From the NCBI RefSeq assembly GCF_037027445.1, contig NZ_JBANDL010000002.1, forward strand, positions 4,030,001-4,094,000: a DNA stretch of 64,000 bases, read 5' to 3'. The notes beneath the pieces are model-generated. The model was not told where the DNA came from. It saw only the letters and a list, made by a program, of their open reading frames with translations, and did not search any database. Position 1 is the first letter of the stretch; each line of letters begins with the position of its first letter. The position numbers and the translations under genes are program-made. Shown here one piece after another: positions 10,407 to 22,168 of this stretch. The DNA is from Lysobacter firmicutimachus. GTDB lineage: Bacteria > Pseudomonadota > Gammaproteobacteria > Xanthomonadales > Xanthomonadaceae.

Positions 10407-10631
10407 GCCCGGACTATGGCTGCGGCCCGCCGCGAAACCAAGCCTGCGCGCAGCCACCGACTCCGGCGCCGGCAGCGCACGCCGCCGCACGCGACCGCGA
10501 ACCGCGATCGGTCGGCGCAAAGACGCAGATAAAAACAAACGCCCAGATGGAATGTGACCGGGTTCCGATCCGGCGGGTACCCGCGCCCGCGAGGATGCGC
10601 ATCACCTCCCCCTGCCCCCAGGACGTCCCGT

Positions 10632-12128
10632 ATGACTTTGCGGCACTCGCCCCTGCCCGCCGCCAATCTGCTCGCCTCGGCCTTGCTGGCCGCGCTTACG
10701 GTGTTTCCAGCAGTACGCTCGCATGCAGGCGAACTCCGTCCAGCGCAAAGCAGCGACGACCTGTCCAATCCTCATCGCGGATTCCTGCTCTGGGGCACCA
10801 CCGTCGGCGCCGACGGCGGCCTGCCGGACAACCACTACGGCGCGACCATGTACCAGATCTACGTCCCCTGGCGGGAAATCGAAACCGCCGATGAGCAGTA
10901 CGACTGGGCGGGATTCGAGAAACGTCACCTGGAACCGATCCTGAAGCATAACCCGAGCGCGACCTTCGTGCTGCGCCCGGTCGCCGACTATCCGGACGGC
11001 GTGTCCAACAACATCAGCCATTACTACAACCGGACCGAAGGCCAGCTCGAACGCGACTATCCCAAGTTCCTCGAGCAGGCCCCGTACAACGTCGTCGGCC
11101 ACGACTACAGCAGTTGCGGCGGCGACGGCCCGGGCCGCGCGCCGGAATACAACACGCCGGCGATGCGCGAGCAGTTGCGCCAGTTCGTGCGCGCCTTCGC
11201 CGCGCGCTACGACGGCGACCCGCGCATCACCGCCGTGCACGTCGGCCTGCTCGGTTTCTGGGGCGAGTGGCACACCTCCGGCTGCGAGGCCTGGGAGCCC
11301 GATGCGACCACTCGCGCCGCCGTGCGCGACGCCTACGCGAGCGCGTTCGTGCAGACGCCGGTGCACACCCGCTATGCCCGCGCCAGCGATATCGGCGGCG
11401 CCGATTTCGGCATCAGCGAAGACTTCTTCCCGTCCTTCACCGCGATGTGCAACTTGTTCGCCACACGCATGCCGCGCTGCGACGACAGCGGCTGGTGGAA
11501 CCTGGAATGGGGCTACCGCAACGAAGTGCCCGCCGCGCGCGCGAACTGGAAGACCAATCCGATCGGCGGCGAAAGCCCCTACGCCGACCAGAAGAAGACC
11601 TGGACCTCGCGCACCGCCGACATCGTCAAGCTGCTGCGCGACTACCATTTCAGCTGGCTCGGCCCGGCCGGCCAGCACGAGAACACCGGCACCGGCTTCC
11701 CGGCCAAGATGCGCACCATCAAGCGCGCGCTGGGCTACGAGTTCACCGTGCGCCAGGTCGTCTGGCCCGACGCCATGCAGCCGGGTGCGAGCGTGGCGCT
11801 CAAGCTCGGCATCGAGAACACCGGCTCGGCGCCGCTGTACCACGTCTACAACACCGAACTGCACTGGGTCGACGGCGCCGGCGCGACGCGCGCCAAGGCC
11901 GGCTTCGACTATCCGCTCAACGCCCTGCTGCCGGGCGCGCCGGCCGCGCTGGCCGACGCCAGCGCGCAGGTGCCGGCGACGCTGGCGCCGGGCAGCTATT
12001 CGCTGCGCCTGGCGATCGCCGACAGTTGGCCCGGCCGCCCCGGCATCGCGCCGCAGAACGTCGGCCGCGACAGCAGCGGCCGCCTGGTCTTGGGGACGGT
12101 GACCGTCGCGACGACGGCCCGTCGGTGA
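10632..12128 (+). CDS. secreted DUF4832-type TIM-barrel protein (glycoside-hydrolase-like)
   Basis: A 498-residue protein with a signal peptide (about residues 1-29, ending SHAG). The mature part begins with the family hallmark SNPHRGF. It then shows barrel-like features: YVPWREIE, TFVLRPVADYP and the strand-end motif GLLGFWGEWH with Glu212 as a candidate acid/base, followed by ISEDFF. A beta-sandwich at the C-terminus (about 375-498, VRQVVWPDAMQPGASVALKLGIENTG) matches the DUF4832 domain. Substrate is unknown. The ATG at 10632 sits right before the signal peptide, and the longer frame from 10554 is not supported. It runs opposite to its left neighbour. Confidence 0.8.
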   Translation: MTLRHSPLPAANLLASALLAALTVFPAVRSHAGELRPAQSSDDLSNPHRGFLLWGTTVGADGGLPDNHYGATMYQIYVPWREIETADEQYDWAGFEKRHLEPILKHNPSATFVLRPVADYPDGVSNNISHYYNRTEGQLERDYPKFLEQAPYNVVGHDYSSCGGDGPGRAPEYNTPAMREQLRQFVRAFAARYDGDPRITAVHVGLLGFWGEWHTSGCEAWEPDATTRAAVRDAYASAFVQTPVHTRYARASDIGGADFGISEDFFPSFTAMCNLFATRMPRCDDSGWWNLEWGYRNEVPAARANWKTNPIGGESPYADQKKTWTSRTADIVKLLRDYHFSWLGPAGQHENTGTGFPAKMRTIKRALGYEFTVRQVVWPDAMQPGASVALKLGIENTGSAPLYHVYNTELHWVDGAGATRAKAGFDYPLNALLPGAPAALADASAQVPATLAPGSYSLRLAIADSWPGRPGIAPQNVGRDSSGRLVLGTVTVATTARR

Positions 12129-12364
12129 CCGCGGCGGACCGGCGTGGCGGTGGTCGCGCGCCGGTCCGCCCGTTCATCGGGCCTGGCTTCATGAAGCACA
12201 TTCACACGGCGGTTCCGCTACGAAACCCGAACCGCTCACACATGCGCACGCCGCCGCCCTCGCGCCGCGGCCGCCGCCCGCGAAGCGCGCCCACAGTCAC
12301 GGTCCGCGCCCCGGCCCCCGCCTAGATTGCCGACGCCCGCATCGGGCATCACCAGGGAGTCGGT

Positions 12365-13561
12365 ATGAATCGATCGTCATGGTTTCTGGCGCTGGGCCTG
12401 GCCCTCGCGCCCTGCTTCGCCGTGCACGCCGCGCCGCCGCGGGTCACGCAGGGACTGGTCGGGGAATGGCATCTGGACCTGTCCGGCACCACCGCATTCG
12501 ACACCAGCGGCTACGGCCGCAACGGCACGCTGATCGGCGGCACGGCCTCGTCCTGGGGCTGGCTCAACACCGCCGGCGATTTCACCGGCGGCAAGTACGT
12601 GCAGGTGCCCAATTCGTCCAATCTGAATTTCGGCACCGGCAGCTTCACCCTCGCCGCCTGGGTGCGCATGGCCAACCCGTCCTCGTCGTCGGTCAAGACC
12701 ATCATCGACAACCGCGCCAGCGATGCCGGCCGCGGCTACTCGTTCACCGTCTACAACGGCCAGCACCTGCTGTTGCAGCTCAACAACGGCACCACCTGGG
12801 ACAATTACGTCTCCAACGGCAGCCGCGTGCTGAGCCCGAACCGCTGGCACCACGTCGCGGTCGCGGTCAACCGCAGCACCTCGCCGGCGACGATCTCGTT
12901 CTACATCGACGGCTACCGCACCACCGACCAGCAGACGCCGCGGCTGGACAACATCGACAACTTCGACCGGCCGTTCCTGATCGGCGGGCACAAGGACATC
13001 GCCTCCTACCGTTTCGGCGACCGCATCGACGAGGTGCTGGTCTACAACCGCAGCCTGATCCCCGACACCGCCGGCGGCATCGGCGAGATCATGGCGCCGG
13101 GACGCACCGTGTTCCAGCCGACCTACTGGAACGACGGCAGCACCCGCCAGCGCAACAACAACTGCTACAACTACGCCAACAACAAGGCCACCAACACCTT
13201 CGCCCAGCCCGGCCGCGCCGCCGGCGCGATGTACACCTCGCTGAGCTGCGCGGCGGTGGTCGCCGCGGCCAACCGCGACGGCCTGGAGCCGGTCGCCGCG
13301 ACCCAGATCAACGACCTCAGCCACAAGAACATCGCCGCCCTGGTCGTCGCGCCGGGCTACGACTACCACTGGTATCGTCGCGACGCGAACGGCAAGTGGA
13401 CCCACAAGCCCGGCGGCACCGCGGCCACCAACCGAGACAACTCGGGCAACGAGATCCTCGACCCGCGCAACGCCAACCGCGGCCCGTACTCGGATTTCTG
13501 CGGCTTCTACCGGGTCTGGTCCGACAGCATCGAGGGCTCCGGCCATGAGCAAGTCAACTGA
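12365..13561 (+). CDS. secreted LamG-domain protein with a Cys/His-rich papain-like C-terminal domain
   Basis: A 398-residue protein with a signal peptide (about 1-23, cut after VHA). A LamG/concanavalin-like jelly roll spans about 30-230 (LVGEWHLD...DTSGYGRNGTLIGG...SFTLAAWVRM...RWHHVAVAVNR...IDEVLVYNRSL). The C-terminal 150 residues form a different domain with NNNCYNYANN (Cys267), SLSCAAVVAA, DYHWYRRD (His335), THKPGG (His347) and SDFCGFY (Cys379). The order Cys, His and polar residues resembles NlpC/P60-like or other papain-fold hydrolases, but this is inference. SD sequence AGGGAG precedes the ATG. The partner gene follows after 28 bases. Confidence 0.82.
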   Translation: MNRSSWFLALGLALAPCFAVHAAPPRVTQGLVGEWHLDLSGTTAFDTSGYGRNGTLIGGTASSWGWLNTAGDFTGGKYVQVPNSSNLNFGTGSFTLAAWVRMANPSSSSVKTIIDNRASDAGRGYSFTVYNGQHLLLQLNNGTTWDNYVSNGSRVLSPNRWHHVAVAVNRSTSPATISFYIDGYRTTDQQTPRLDNIDNFDRPFLIGGHKDIASYRFGDRIDEVLVYNRSLIPDTAGGIGEIMAPGRTVFQPTYWNDGSTRQRNNNCYNYANNKATNTFAQPGRAAGAMYTSLSCAAVVAAANRDGLEPVAATQINDLSHKNIAALVVAPGYDYHWYRRDANGKWTHKPGGTAATNRDNSGNEILDPRNANRGPYSDFCGFYRVWSDSIEGSGHEQVN

Positions 13562-13589
13562 ATCCCAGGCTCACGGAGGAACCCCGACC

Positions 13590-14063
13590 ATGTCCAAGCT
13601 CAAGACCCTGTGCGCGTCGCTGTTGCTGCTCGCCGCTCCGGCCCTGGCCGGCGCCGCCGAGGCCCCCGGCCTGCGCATCACCTACCTGGTGTATTCGGGC
13701 CGGCCGAACCCGGAACTTACCGTCACCGACCCGGCCTCGCTGCGCGCGATCGAAAGCCGCCTCGCCGACGCCCTGGCCGCGCCGGCCAAGTCGGGCGCCG
13801 CAGCCGAACCGGTGCTGGGCTACAACGGCATCCTGATCGAGCACGTCGGTGGCCCGGCGGCGAAGGCCTCGCCGCAGCCGCTGACGATCAAGGGCCGCGA
13901 GGTCCGCATCGACACCGCGCCGGCCAGCGCTTTCAAGGCCGCCACTGCGACCACCCGGGTCTCGGCCGCGGCCGGCGACCTGGAGGCGATGCTGCTCAAG
14001 CTCGGCCACAAACGCGGCGCGCTCGACGCCAAGACACTGGACGTGTTGCTCGACCAGCCCTGA
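13590..14063 (+). CDS. small exported protein with YSGRPNP motif, partner of the LamG protein
   Basis: A 157-residue protein with a clear signal peptide (LCASLLLLAAPALAGAA, about 1-23). The mature part opens with a beta strand and the motif YSGRPNP (35-41), then a helix (LRAIESRLADAL) and LGYNGILIE. I do not recognise a named family. The start is set at 13590, which has GGAGG upstream. An alternative ATG at 13545 lies inside the LamG gene and lacks a signal sequence. Tight spacing and a shared export route suggest it works with the upstream protein, for example as an inhibitor, chaperone or substrate-binding partner. That role is inference. Confidence 0.75.
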   Translation: MSKLKTLCASLLLLAAPALAGAAEAPGLRITYLVYSGRPNPELTVTDPASLRAIESRLADALAAPAKSGAAAEPVLGYNGILIEHVGGPAAKASPQPLTIKGREVRIDTAPASAFKAATATTRVSAAAGDLEAMLLKLGHKRGALDAKTLDVLLDQP

Positions 14064-14122
14064 GCGGGCGCACGGCTCCGTCCCTCGCGGGCGGAGCCGC
14101 ATCGCAGCGGCGACCGGCCTGT

Positions 14123-14253
14123 TGTAGGAGCGGCGTGAGCCGCGACAACCGAAGCGGTGTGCGTAAGCGCTCCCCGGAAGCCCGACAATCCGGTCGTCGG
14201 ATGCCGCGCTTTCGATCGTCGCTGCGGCGGTCGCGGCTTACGCCGCTCCTACA
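14123..14253. repeat. pair of inverted REP elements (REPIN-like)
   Basis: A forward REP (14123-14150, TGTAGGAGCGGC then GTGAGCCGCGACAACC) and a reverse REP (14229-14253, ending GCCGCTCCTACA) face each other across about 80 bases. Each is itself a short palindrome. This paired arrangement is typical of mobile REP doublets in gammaproteobacteria. It occupies the space between the SGRPNP gene and the GNAT gene, which converge here. Confidence 0.85.
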
Positions 14254-14282
14254 GGGGCAGTCGTCGCGCCCGGAGAGGACGC

Positions 14283-14825
14283 TCAGCCGCGCGCGTTGCG
14301 GCACAGGATGAATTCGTGGTCGCGGGTGTCGCCGACCACGAACTCGTAATGCCCGACTTTCTCGAACCCGTGTCGGCCGTAGAAACGCTGCGCGCCGTAG
14401 TTCTCCGACCAAACGCCGATCCACAGCGTGCGCGGGCCGTCGCGTTCCAGCCAGTCCAGCGCGGTCTGGAACAGGCGCCCGCCCCAACCGCCGTTCTGCG
14501 CCTCGCGCAGCACGTACAGCCGCTTGAGTTCGCCGTCGCCCGGCGCGACGTCCGCATGCGGCAGGCCGCAGGGACCGGCCAGGGCGTGGCCGACCGCAAC
14601 CCCGTCGCGTTCGAGCAGCCAGGCCGCGTAACGCGGATCGGCCAGCAAGGCGCCGATCGCCGCGTGCGAATAAGTCTCGGCCAGAAACCGGGTCAGATCC
14701 TCGGGCGGATACGAATCGCCGAAGGTCTCGACGAAACTGCGCGCGGAAATCTCGGCCAGGGCGGCGGTGTCGGCCGGCGCGGCCCGGCGGATGCTGAAGT
14801 TCTCGGGCTGGGCGTCGGCGTTCAT
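14283..14825 (-). CDS. GNAT-family N-acetyltransferase
   Basis: A 180-residue acetyltransferase. The N-terminal part is FSIRRAAPADTAALAEISARSF. A central strand-and-helix region carries the acetyl-CoA-binding stretch LKRLYVLREAQNGGWGGRLFQTAL (about 95-118). A typical GNAT ending follows (WSENYGAQRFYGRHGFEKVGHYEF). Substrate is unknown. The start at 14825 (MNADAQ) is preferred to the longer frame at 14954. It lies downstream of aspS on the same strand with about 175 bases between. Confidence 0.86.
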   Translation of the reverse strand: MNADAQPENFSIRRAAPADTAALAEISARSFVETFGDSYPPEDLTRFLAETYSHAAIGALLADPRYAAWLLERDGVAVGHALAGPCGLPHADVAPGDGELKRLYVLREAQNGGWGGRLFQTALDWLERDGPRTLWIGVWSENYGAQRFYGRHGFEKVGHYEFVVGDTRDHEFILCRNARG

Positions 14826-15000
14826 GTGCGCAGTCGTTCGACTCGGTGGGTTGAAAATTCGACGCGAAAGGGGCCTCGGCTCCGACGCATCGGTCCGGGC
14901 CGGTACGCTCCCGATCGAATGCACCGGGGCCAAGGCCCCTGTTCCAAGGCGCAACGTCGCGACGACGGCCCGGCATCCGCCGGACCGCCGCGGACGTGGA

Positions 15001-16767
15001 TCAGGCCGGGTCCTTCGGCCGCACCATCACGTGCACTTCGGCCAACTGCGCGTCCGGAATCGGCGACGGCGCGCCGGTCATCAGGCACTGCGCGGTGGTG
15101 GTCTTGGGGAAGGCGATCACGTCGCGGATCGACTCGGTGCCGGCCATCAGCGCGGCGATGCGGTCGATGCCGAAGGCGATGCCGCCGTGCGGCGGCGCGC
15201 CGTACTTGAGCGCGTCGAGCAGGAAGCCGAACTTCGCCTCGGCCTCTTCCGCGCCGATGCCGAGCAGGTCGAACACCGCCGACTGCATCTGCGGGCGGTG
15301 GATGCGGATCGAACCGCCGCCGATCTCGTTGCCGTTGAGCACCATGTCGTAACCGCGCGACACCGCGGTCTTGGCGTTGGCGCGCAGGTCGGCGATGTCG
15401 TCCACCGCCGGCGCGGTGAAGGGATGGTGCAGGGCGACGTAGCGCTGCGCGTCCTCGTCCCACTCGAACATCGGGAAATCGGTGACCCACAGCGGCTTCC
15501 AGCCGTCCTCGACCAGGTTCAGGTCACGGCCCAGCTTCAGGCGCAGCGCGCCCATGAAGTCGCTGGCGGTCTTGTAGTCGGCGGCGCCGAAGAAAATCAT
15601 GTCGCCGGTCTGCGCGCCGGCGGCCGCGACGATCGCCGCCAGGGTGGCGTCGTCGAAGAACTTGGCGATCGGCGAGTTGATGCCCTCGCGGCCCTTGCCG
15701 GCGTCCTCGATCTTCATCCACGCCAGGCCCTTGGCGCCGTGCTTGGCCGCATGCGCGCCGGCCTCGTCGATCTGCTTGCGCGACCAGCCCGCGGCGCCCG
15801 GCGCGCGCAACGCGATCACGCGGCCGTCGGCGTGGTTGGCCCAATCGGTGAAGACCTTGAACTCGCAGCGCTTGACCAGTTCGGCGATGTCGGCGAATTC
15901 CAGCCCGATGCGCAGGTCCGGCTTGTCCGAACCGTAGCGGCGCATGGCCTCGGCATAGGTCATGCGCGGGAACTGCGCGTCGAGTTCGACATCGATGGTT
16001 TCCTTGAACACCTCGCGGATCATGCCCTCGACGGTGTCCTGCACGTCGCGCTCGGAGACCCAGGCGAACTCCATGTCGAGCTGGGTGAACTCGAGCTGGC
16101 GGTCGGCGCGCAGGGCTTCGTCGCGGAAGCAACGAGCGATCTGGTAGTAGCGGTCGAAGCCGGCCACCATCAGGATCTGCTTGAACAGCTGCGGCGACTG
16201 CGGCAGGGCATAGAACTCGCCCGGGTGCATGCGCGCCGGAACCAGGAAGTCGCGCGCGCCTTCCGGGGTGGCCTTGGTCAGGATCGGGGTTTCGATGTCC
16301 TGGAAGCCGCGCGCGTCCAGCCAGCGGCGCAGCGACTGCACCAGACGGATGCGCGTGCGCATCATCCGCTGCATCTCCGGACGGCGCAGGTCCAGGTACC
16401 GGTAAGTCAGGCGGGTCTCCTCGCCGGCGTTCTCGTGGGCGTGGAACGGCAGCGGCTCGGCCTTGTTCAGCACTTCGATCGCGCTCGGCAGCACTTCGAC
16501 CTTGCCGCTGCGGATCTTGTCGTTGGCGGCGCCGCGCGCGCGCACCGTGCCGGTCACGCGTACGCAGCTTTCCACGCTGAGATCGCCGGCGGTCTTGAAC
16601 AGCTCGCCCATGTCCGAATCGACCACGATCTGCACCACGCCTTCGTGATCGCGCAGATCGGTGAACACCACGTGGCTCTGGACGCGATTGGTGTTGACCC
16701 AGCCGCACAGGGTGACGGTCTGGCCGATCAGCGCCTCGTCGACGAGGCCGCAGAAGTGGGTACGCAT
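15001..16767 (-). CDS. aspS: aspartyl-tRNA synthetase
   Basis: A 588-residue class II synthetase. An N-terminal OB-fold anticodon domain (about 1-110, [11 protein letters not shown]) comes first. The catalytic core contains motif 1 around [17 protein letters not shown], motif 2 around [22 protein letters not shown], and motif 3 near [17 protein letters not shown] insertion domain lies between. The length and motifs are those of bacterial AspRS. It charges tRNA-Asp. fmdB lies upstream on the same strand, a common order in this family. Confidence 0.97.
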   Translation of the reverse strand: MRTHFCGLVDEALIGQTVTLCGWVNTNRVQSHVVFTDLRDHEGVVQIVVDSDMGELFKTAGDLSVESCVRVTGTVRARGAANDKIRSGKVEVLPSAIEVLNKAEPLPFHAHENAGEETRLTYRYLDLRRPEMQRMMRTRIRLVQSLRRWLDARGFQDIETPILTKATPEGARDFLVPARMHPGEFYALPQSPQLFKQILMVAGFDRYYQIARCFRDEALRADRQLEFTQLDMEFAWVSERDVQDTVEGMIREVFKETIDVELDAQFPRMTYAEAMRRYGSDKPDLRIGLEFADIAELVKRCEFKVFTDWANHADGRVIALRAPGAAGWSRKQIDEAGAHAAKHGAKGLAWMKIEDAGKGREGINSPIAKFFDDATLAAIVAAAGAQTGDMIFFGAADYKTASDFMGALRLKLGRDLNLVEDGWKPLWVTDFPMFEWDEDAQRYVALHHPFTAPAVDDIADLRANAKTAVSRGYDMVLNGNEIGGGSIRIHRPQMQSAVFDLLGIGAEEAEAKFGFLLDALKYGAPPHGGIAFGIDRIAALMAGTESIRDVIAFPKTTTAQCLMTGAPSPIPDAQLAEVHVMVRPKDPA

Positions 16768-16936
16768 GAAAGCTCCGTTGGGTCGATCGGTGAATCGTGG
16801 GGAGTGCAGCAGGAGGGCGGGCCGCGAAACGCAGGCGGCCCGCGCCGGCCGGAGCCGGGACCGACCATTCTAGTCCAGGCCGCCCGCCGGCGAGGGGTCG
16901 GGCCCGTCGCGGCGAGCGCGGCATCCCGCCTCAACG

Positions 16937-16959
16937 CAAAAGGGCGCCTCGCGGCGCCC
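16937..16959 (-). terminator. intrinsic terminator of fmdB
   Basis: On the minus strand a 7-bp GC stem (GGGCGCC / GGCGCCC, 4-nt loop) is followed directly by TTTTG. It lies 28 bases after the fmdB stop and ahead of aspS, so it likely ends or attenuates the fmdB transcript before aspS. Confidence 0.75.
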
Positions 16960-16986
16960 CTGCGGCAGCTGGCCGGCTGGCCGGGC

Positions 16987-17304
16987 TCAGGCGGCGCCGG
17001 ACGCCGGTTTGCTGGCCGCGGCCGGGGCCGGGTCGGCCTTCTTTTCGGCCGGCTTGTCCGCGGGCTTGGCCTCGGCCAGGCCCGAGGAGCCGCCGTCGGC
17101 CAGATTGCGCTTCTTGTCGCCGTCCTTCTTGAAATCGGTCTCGTACCAGCCGCCGCCGGCCAGGCGGAACTGCGGCGCGGTCAGCTGGCGCCCGACTTTC
17201 TCGGCGCCGCACTCGGGGCAAACGGTCGGATCGGCGTCGGACAGCTTCTGCAGACGGTCGAAGCTGTGCCCGCAGGCGCTGCACTGGAAGGCATAGATCG
17301 GCAT
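16987..17304 (-). CDS. FmdB-family zinc-ribbon regulatory protein
   Basis: A 105-residue protein. It starts MPIYAFQCSACGHSFDRLQKLSD and has two CXXC knuckles (CSAC and CPEC, about residues 8-35) that bind zinc. A short hydrophobic/aromatic region (FRLAGGGWYETDFKKDGDKKRN) and a Lys/Ala/Pro-rich tail follow. This is the FmdB/CxxC_CXXC_SSSS family, whose function in these bacteria is not settled. The frame is open to 17739 but the conserved start is at 17304. Confidence 0.88.
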   Translation of the reverse strand: MPIYAFQCSACGHSFDRLQKLSDADPTVCPECGAEKVGRQLTAPQFRLAGGGWYETDFKKDGDKKRNLADGGSSGLAEAKPADKPAEKKADPAPAAASKPASGAA

Positions 17305-17647
17305 GACGGTAACGGCTGAAACGGGTGGGAGGGGCACAGTGTGGGGCCGGACGGCGCGGATGCAAGCGCCCGGGGCTAGGCGGCGGGCCGGATCGGGGCC
17401 CCAGCCCCCTGAGCGGCGCGAGCCACGATCCACCACGGCGATGTACGCAGTCGCGGCAGCCGATGCCCGGGCAATCGAAGGTTCGGTCTCTGCGGCCTCC
17501 GGGCGGCCTGGCTGCGGCCGGTGACGCGGTATCCCGCCCGCTTCGGTCGATCGCCGCTCGCGCCGCTCCTGCGGGGCAGGTCCGACAGGGCGCGCTCGGC
17601 CGTGCACGGCCGGGCGGCGAAGGCAGCGCCGTTCTTGCGCTCCGGCT
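17305..17647. other. 343-bp spacer upstream of fmdB
   Basis: No gene supported. It contains a degenerate REP arm near 17548-17572 (CGCCGCTCGCGCCGCTCCTGC). The remaining sequence is GC-rich without a clear promoter. The reading frame running through it upstream of fmdB is Arg-rich and lacks domain features. Confidence 0.5.
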
Positions 17648-19525
<1,878 letters not shown>

Positions 19526-19733
19526 GCCGATATGGTCGCATGACTGATCGATATTTGCTCATGAGGACATGTTCGGCCGCGCGCACGACGCCCGTCGAAT
19601 AATCGGTCCGTCGGTATCCGACCGCCCCCACGCGCCCATCCGGACGCCTTCTGCGGCAAAGCGCGCCACCGGCGCCGGCCGCAGCGGCGGCATTCGGCCC
19701 GGCGTCCCCCGCTCGATCCGCCCCGGAGTGTCC

Positions 19734-22139
19734 ATGCACCGCCGCAACCCGTCCCTGCTCGCCAGCGCCGTCCTGCTCGCCCTCACCGCCTCGCCCGCCT
19801 GGGCGCAGGCGCCGGCCACCGCCCCGGCCGAGGCCAACCCGACCAACCTCGACACCCTGATCGTCACCGGCACCCGCGTCGCCGATCGCACCGTGGCCGA
19901 ATCGACCGCGCCGATCGACATCATCAGCCCGCAGACGCTGGAGGCCACCGGTACGGTCGAGCTGGCCACCGCGCTGTCGCGCGCCCTGCCCTCGCTGAAC
20001 TTCCCGCGTCCGGCCATCACCGACGCCACCGACGCGGTACGCCCGGCGCAGTTGCGCGGCCTGGCGCCGGACCAGGTGCTGGTGCTGGTCAACGGCAAAC
20101 GCCGCCACACCACCTCGTTGATCAACCTCAACGACAGCATCGGCCGTGGGTCCTCGCCGGTGGACCTCAACGCGATCCCGATCGCCGCGATCGAGCGGGT
20201 CGAAGTGCTGCGCGACGGCGCCTCGGCGCAGTACGGCTCCGACGCCATCGCCGGCGTGGTCAACGTGGTGCTCAAGGGCGCCGGCGACGGCGGTTCGATC
20301 GCCGCGCGCTACGGTCAGTACAGCGCCGGCGACGGCGAGCAGCACCAGCTCTCCGGCGACGCCGGCTTCTCCTTCGGGGAAAACGGCAAGCTGCACCTGG
20401 CCGCGCAGGGCGGGCACCAGGACAACACCAACCGCGCCCGCCCCTACCTCGGCTCGGTCGGTCCGACCAGCAATCCGCCCGGCAAGGTCGTGCACCGTTA
20501 CGGCGATCCGGAGATCGACCAGACCGCGCTGGCTTACAACGCGCAATGGAGCCCGGCCGAAGGCGTGGAGTTCTATTCCTTCGGCACCGCCAGCCGCCGT
20601 CGCGCCATTTCCAACGGCTACTTCCGCGCGGCGGGCAATCCGAACAACATCCGCTCGGTGTATCCGGACGGCTTCCTGCCGCAGATCGACAACCTCAGCC
20701 AGGACCGCGCCTTCGTGTTCGGCCTGCGCGGCCAGACGGCCGGCGGCTGGAACCTGGACCTGAGCTACAACTACGGCCAGAACCAGCTCGACTTCGACGT
20801 CCGCCACAGCCTCAACCGCAGCCTGGGCGCGAACTCGCCGCGCGATTTCTACATCGGCGCGCTGGAAGTCACCCAGAACGTGCTCAACGCCGACGTCAAC
20901 AAGGCCTTCGACCTGGGCTGGCTGGACTATCCGCTGACCGTCGCCTTCGGCGCCGAATGGCGCGGCGAGAAGTTCAACCAGTCGCCGGGCGAACCGGCTT
21001 CCTATGTCGCCGGCCCCGAGCCGGGCGCGCCCGGCGCGCAGGTCTTCCCCGGCTTCACCCCGGCCGATGCCAGCCGCCGCAACCGCAACAGCCATGCGTT
21101 CTATCTGGACCTGGAAACCGACGTTACCGACAAGCTGTCGCTGGGCGCGGCGGCGCGCTACGAAAGCTATAGCGACTTCGGCCAGACCACTTCGGGCAAG
21201 CTGTCGGCGCGCTACGCCTTCAACGACAAGGTCGCGCTGCGCGGCACCGTGTCCACCGGCTTCCGCGCGCCCTCGCTGCAGCAGCAGTTCTACCAATCGA
21301 CCCAGACCGTGATCGTGCTCGGCGACCCGAACCCGTTCCAGGTCCGCACCTTCGCCGTCGACGATCCGGCCGCGGTCGCGCTCGGCGCCGAACCGCTCAA
21401 GGCCGAGGAGTCGACCAACATCGGCCTGGGCCTGGTGCTGCAGCCGCTGGAGTCGCTGTACGTCACCGTCGACGCTTACCAGATCGACATCGACGATCGC
21501 ATCATCCTGTCGGAAAACCTGCGCGGCCCGGCGGTCGCGCGCTTCCTGGAAGCGCGCGGCTATCCCGGCATCAACGGCGGCCGCTACTTCACCAACGCGG
21601 TCGACACCCGCACCCGCGGCCTCGACATCGTCGGCAGCTATCGCTGGCCGCTGGCCAGCGGCACGCTCGACCTCACCGCCGGCTACAACCGCAACAAGAC
21701 CACCCTGGAACGGATCGCGCCGAATCCGCCCGGCCTGACCGCCGGCGGCCTCAACCTGCAGCGCATCGGCCGGGTCGAGCGCGGCCGCATCACCCAGGGC
21801 GCGCCGCGCGACAAGTTCTTCCTCGGCGGCAGTTGGGCCACCGCCGGCGGCTGGCGCTTCGACGCCACCGCAACCCGCTACGGCGAATTCCACACGTTCA
21901 ACGACGACCCCAGCGGCGCGCGCGACCAGACCTTCGCCGCCAAATGGACCCTCGACCTGGCCGCGACCTATGCGGTGAACGGCTGGGAGTTCACCGTCGG
22001 CGGCGACAACGTGCTCAACGAATACCCCGACGAGGCGATCTACGCCAACAGCGAAAGCGGCCAGCTGCCCTACAGCAGCTACGCCCCGTTCGGCTTCAAC
22101 GGCGCCTTCGCTTACGCCAAAGTCGGGTACAAGTGGTGA
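19734..22139 (+). CDS. TonB-dependent outer-membrane receptor
   Basis: An 801-residue protein with a signal peptide (about 1-24, ending PAWA). A TonB-box-like segment LDTLIVTGTRV (about 38-48) comes next. The plug (about 60-170) has VLVLVNGKRRH and IERVEVLRDGASAQYGSDAIAGVVNVVLKG. The beta-barrel has many aromatic girdle strands and ends YAKVGYKW with a terminal aromatic residue, as needed for BAM recognition. The ligand is not evident and no SusD-like or regulator gene is adjacent. The ATG at 19734, with GGAG upstream, directly precedes the signal peptide. Confidence 0.92.
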   Translation: MHRRNPSLLASAVLLALTASPAWAQAPATAPAEANPTNLDTLIVTGTRVADRTVAESTAPIDIISPQTLEATGTVELATALSRALPSLNFPRPAITDATDAVRPAQLRGLAPDQVLVLVNGKRRHTTSLINLNDSIGRGSSPVDLNAIPIAAIERVEVLRDGASAQYGSDAIAGVVNVVLKGAGDGGSIAARYGQYSAGDGEQHQLSGDAGFSFGENGKLHLAAQGGHQDNTNRARPYLGSVGPTSNPPGKVVHRYGDPEIDQTALAYNAQWSPAEGVEFYSFGTASRRRAISNGYFRAAGNPNNIRSVYPDGFLPQIDNLSQDRAFVFGLRGQTAGGWNLDLSYNYGQNQLDFDVRHSLNRSLGANSPRDFYIGALEVTQNVLNADVNKAFDLGWLDYPLTVAFGAEWRGEKFNQSPGEPASYVAGPEPGAPGAQVFPGFTPADASRRNRNSHAFYLDLETDVTDKLSLGAAARYESYSDFGQTTSGKLSARYAFNDKVALRGTVSTGFRAPSLQQQFYQSTQTVIVLGDPNPFQVRTFAVDDPAAVALGAEPLKAEESTNIGLGLVLQPLESLYVTVDAYQIDIDDRIILSENLRGPAVARFLEARGYPGINGGRYFTNAVDTRTRGLDIVGSYRWPLASGTLDLTAGYNRNKTTLERIAPNPPGLTAGGLNLQRIGRVERGRITQGAPRDKFFLGGSWATAGGWRFDATATRYGEFHTFNDDPSGARDQTFAAKWTLDLAATYAVNGWEFTVGGDNVLNEYPDEAIYANSESGQLPYSSYAPFGFNGAFAYAKVGYKW

Positions 22140-22168
22140 ACCTGCTGCATTGAGCCCTCGGCACGCAT

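Noticed and set aside
10407..10631. extended starts for the hydrolase (to 10538) and the DUF4832 protein (from 10554)
   Set aside because: The two extensions would run into each other on opposite strands and are Arg/Pro-rich, while the inner starts fit the fold or the signal peptide.
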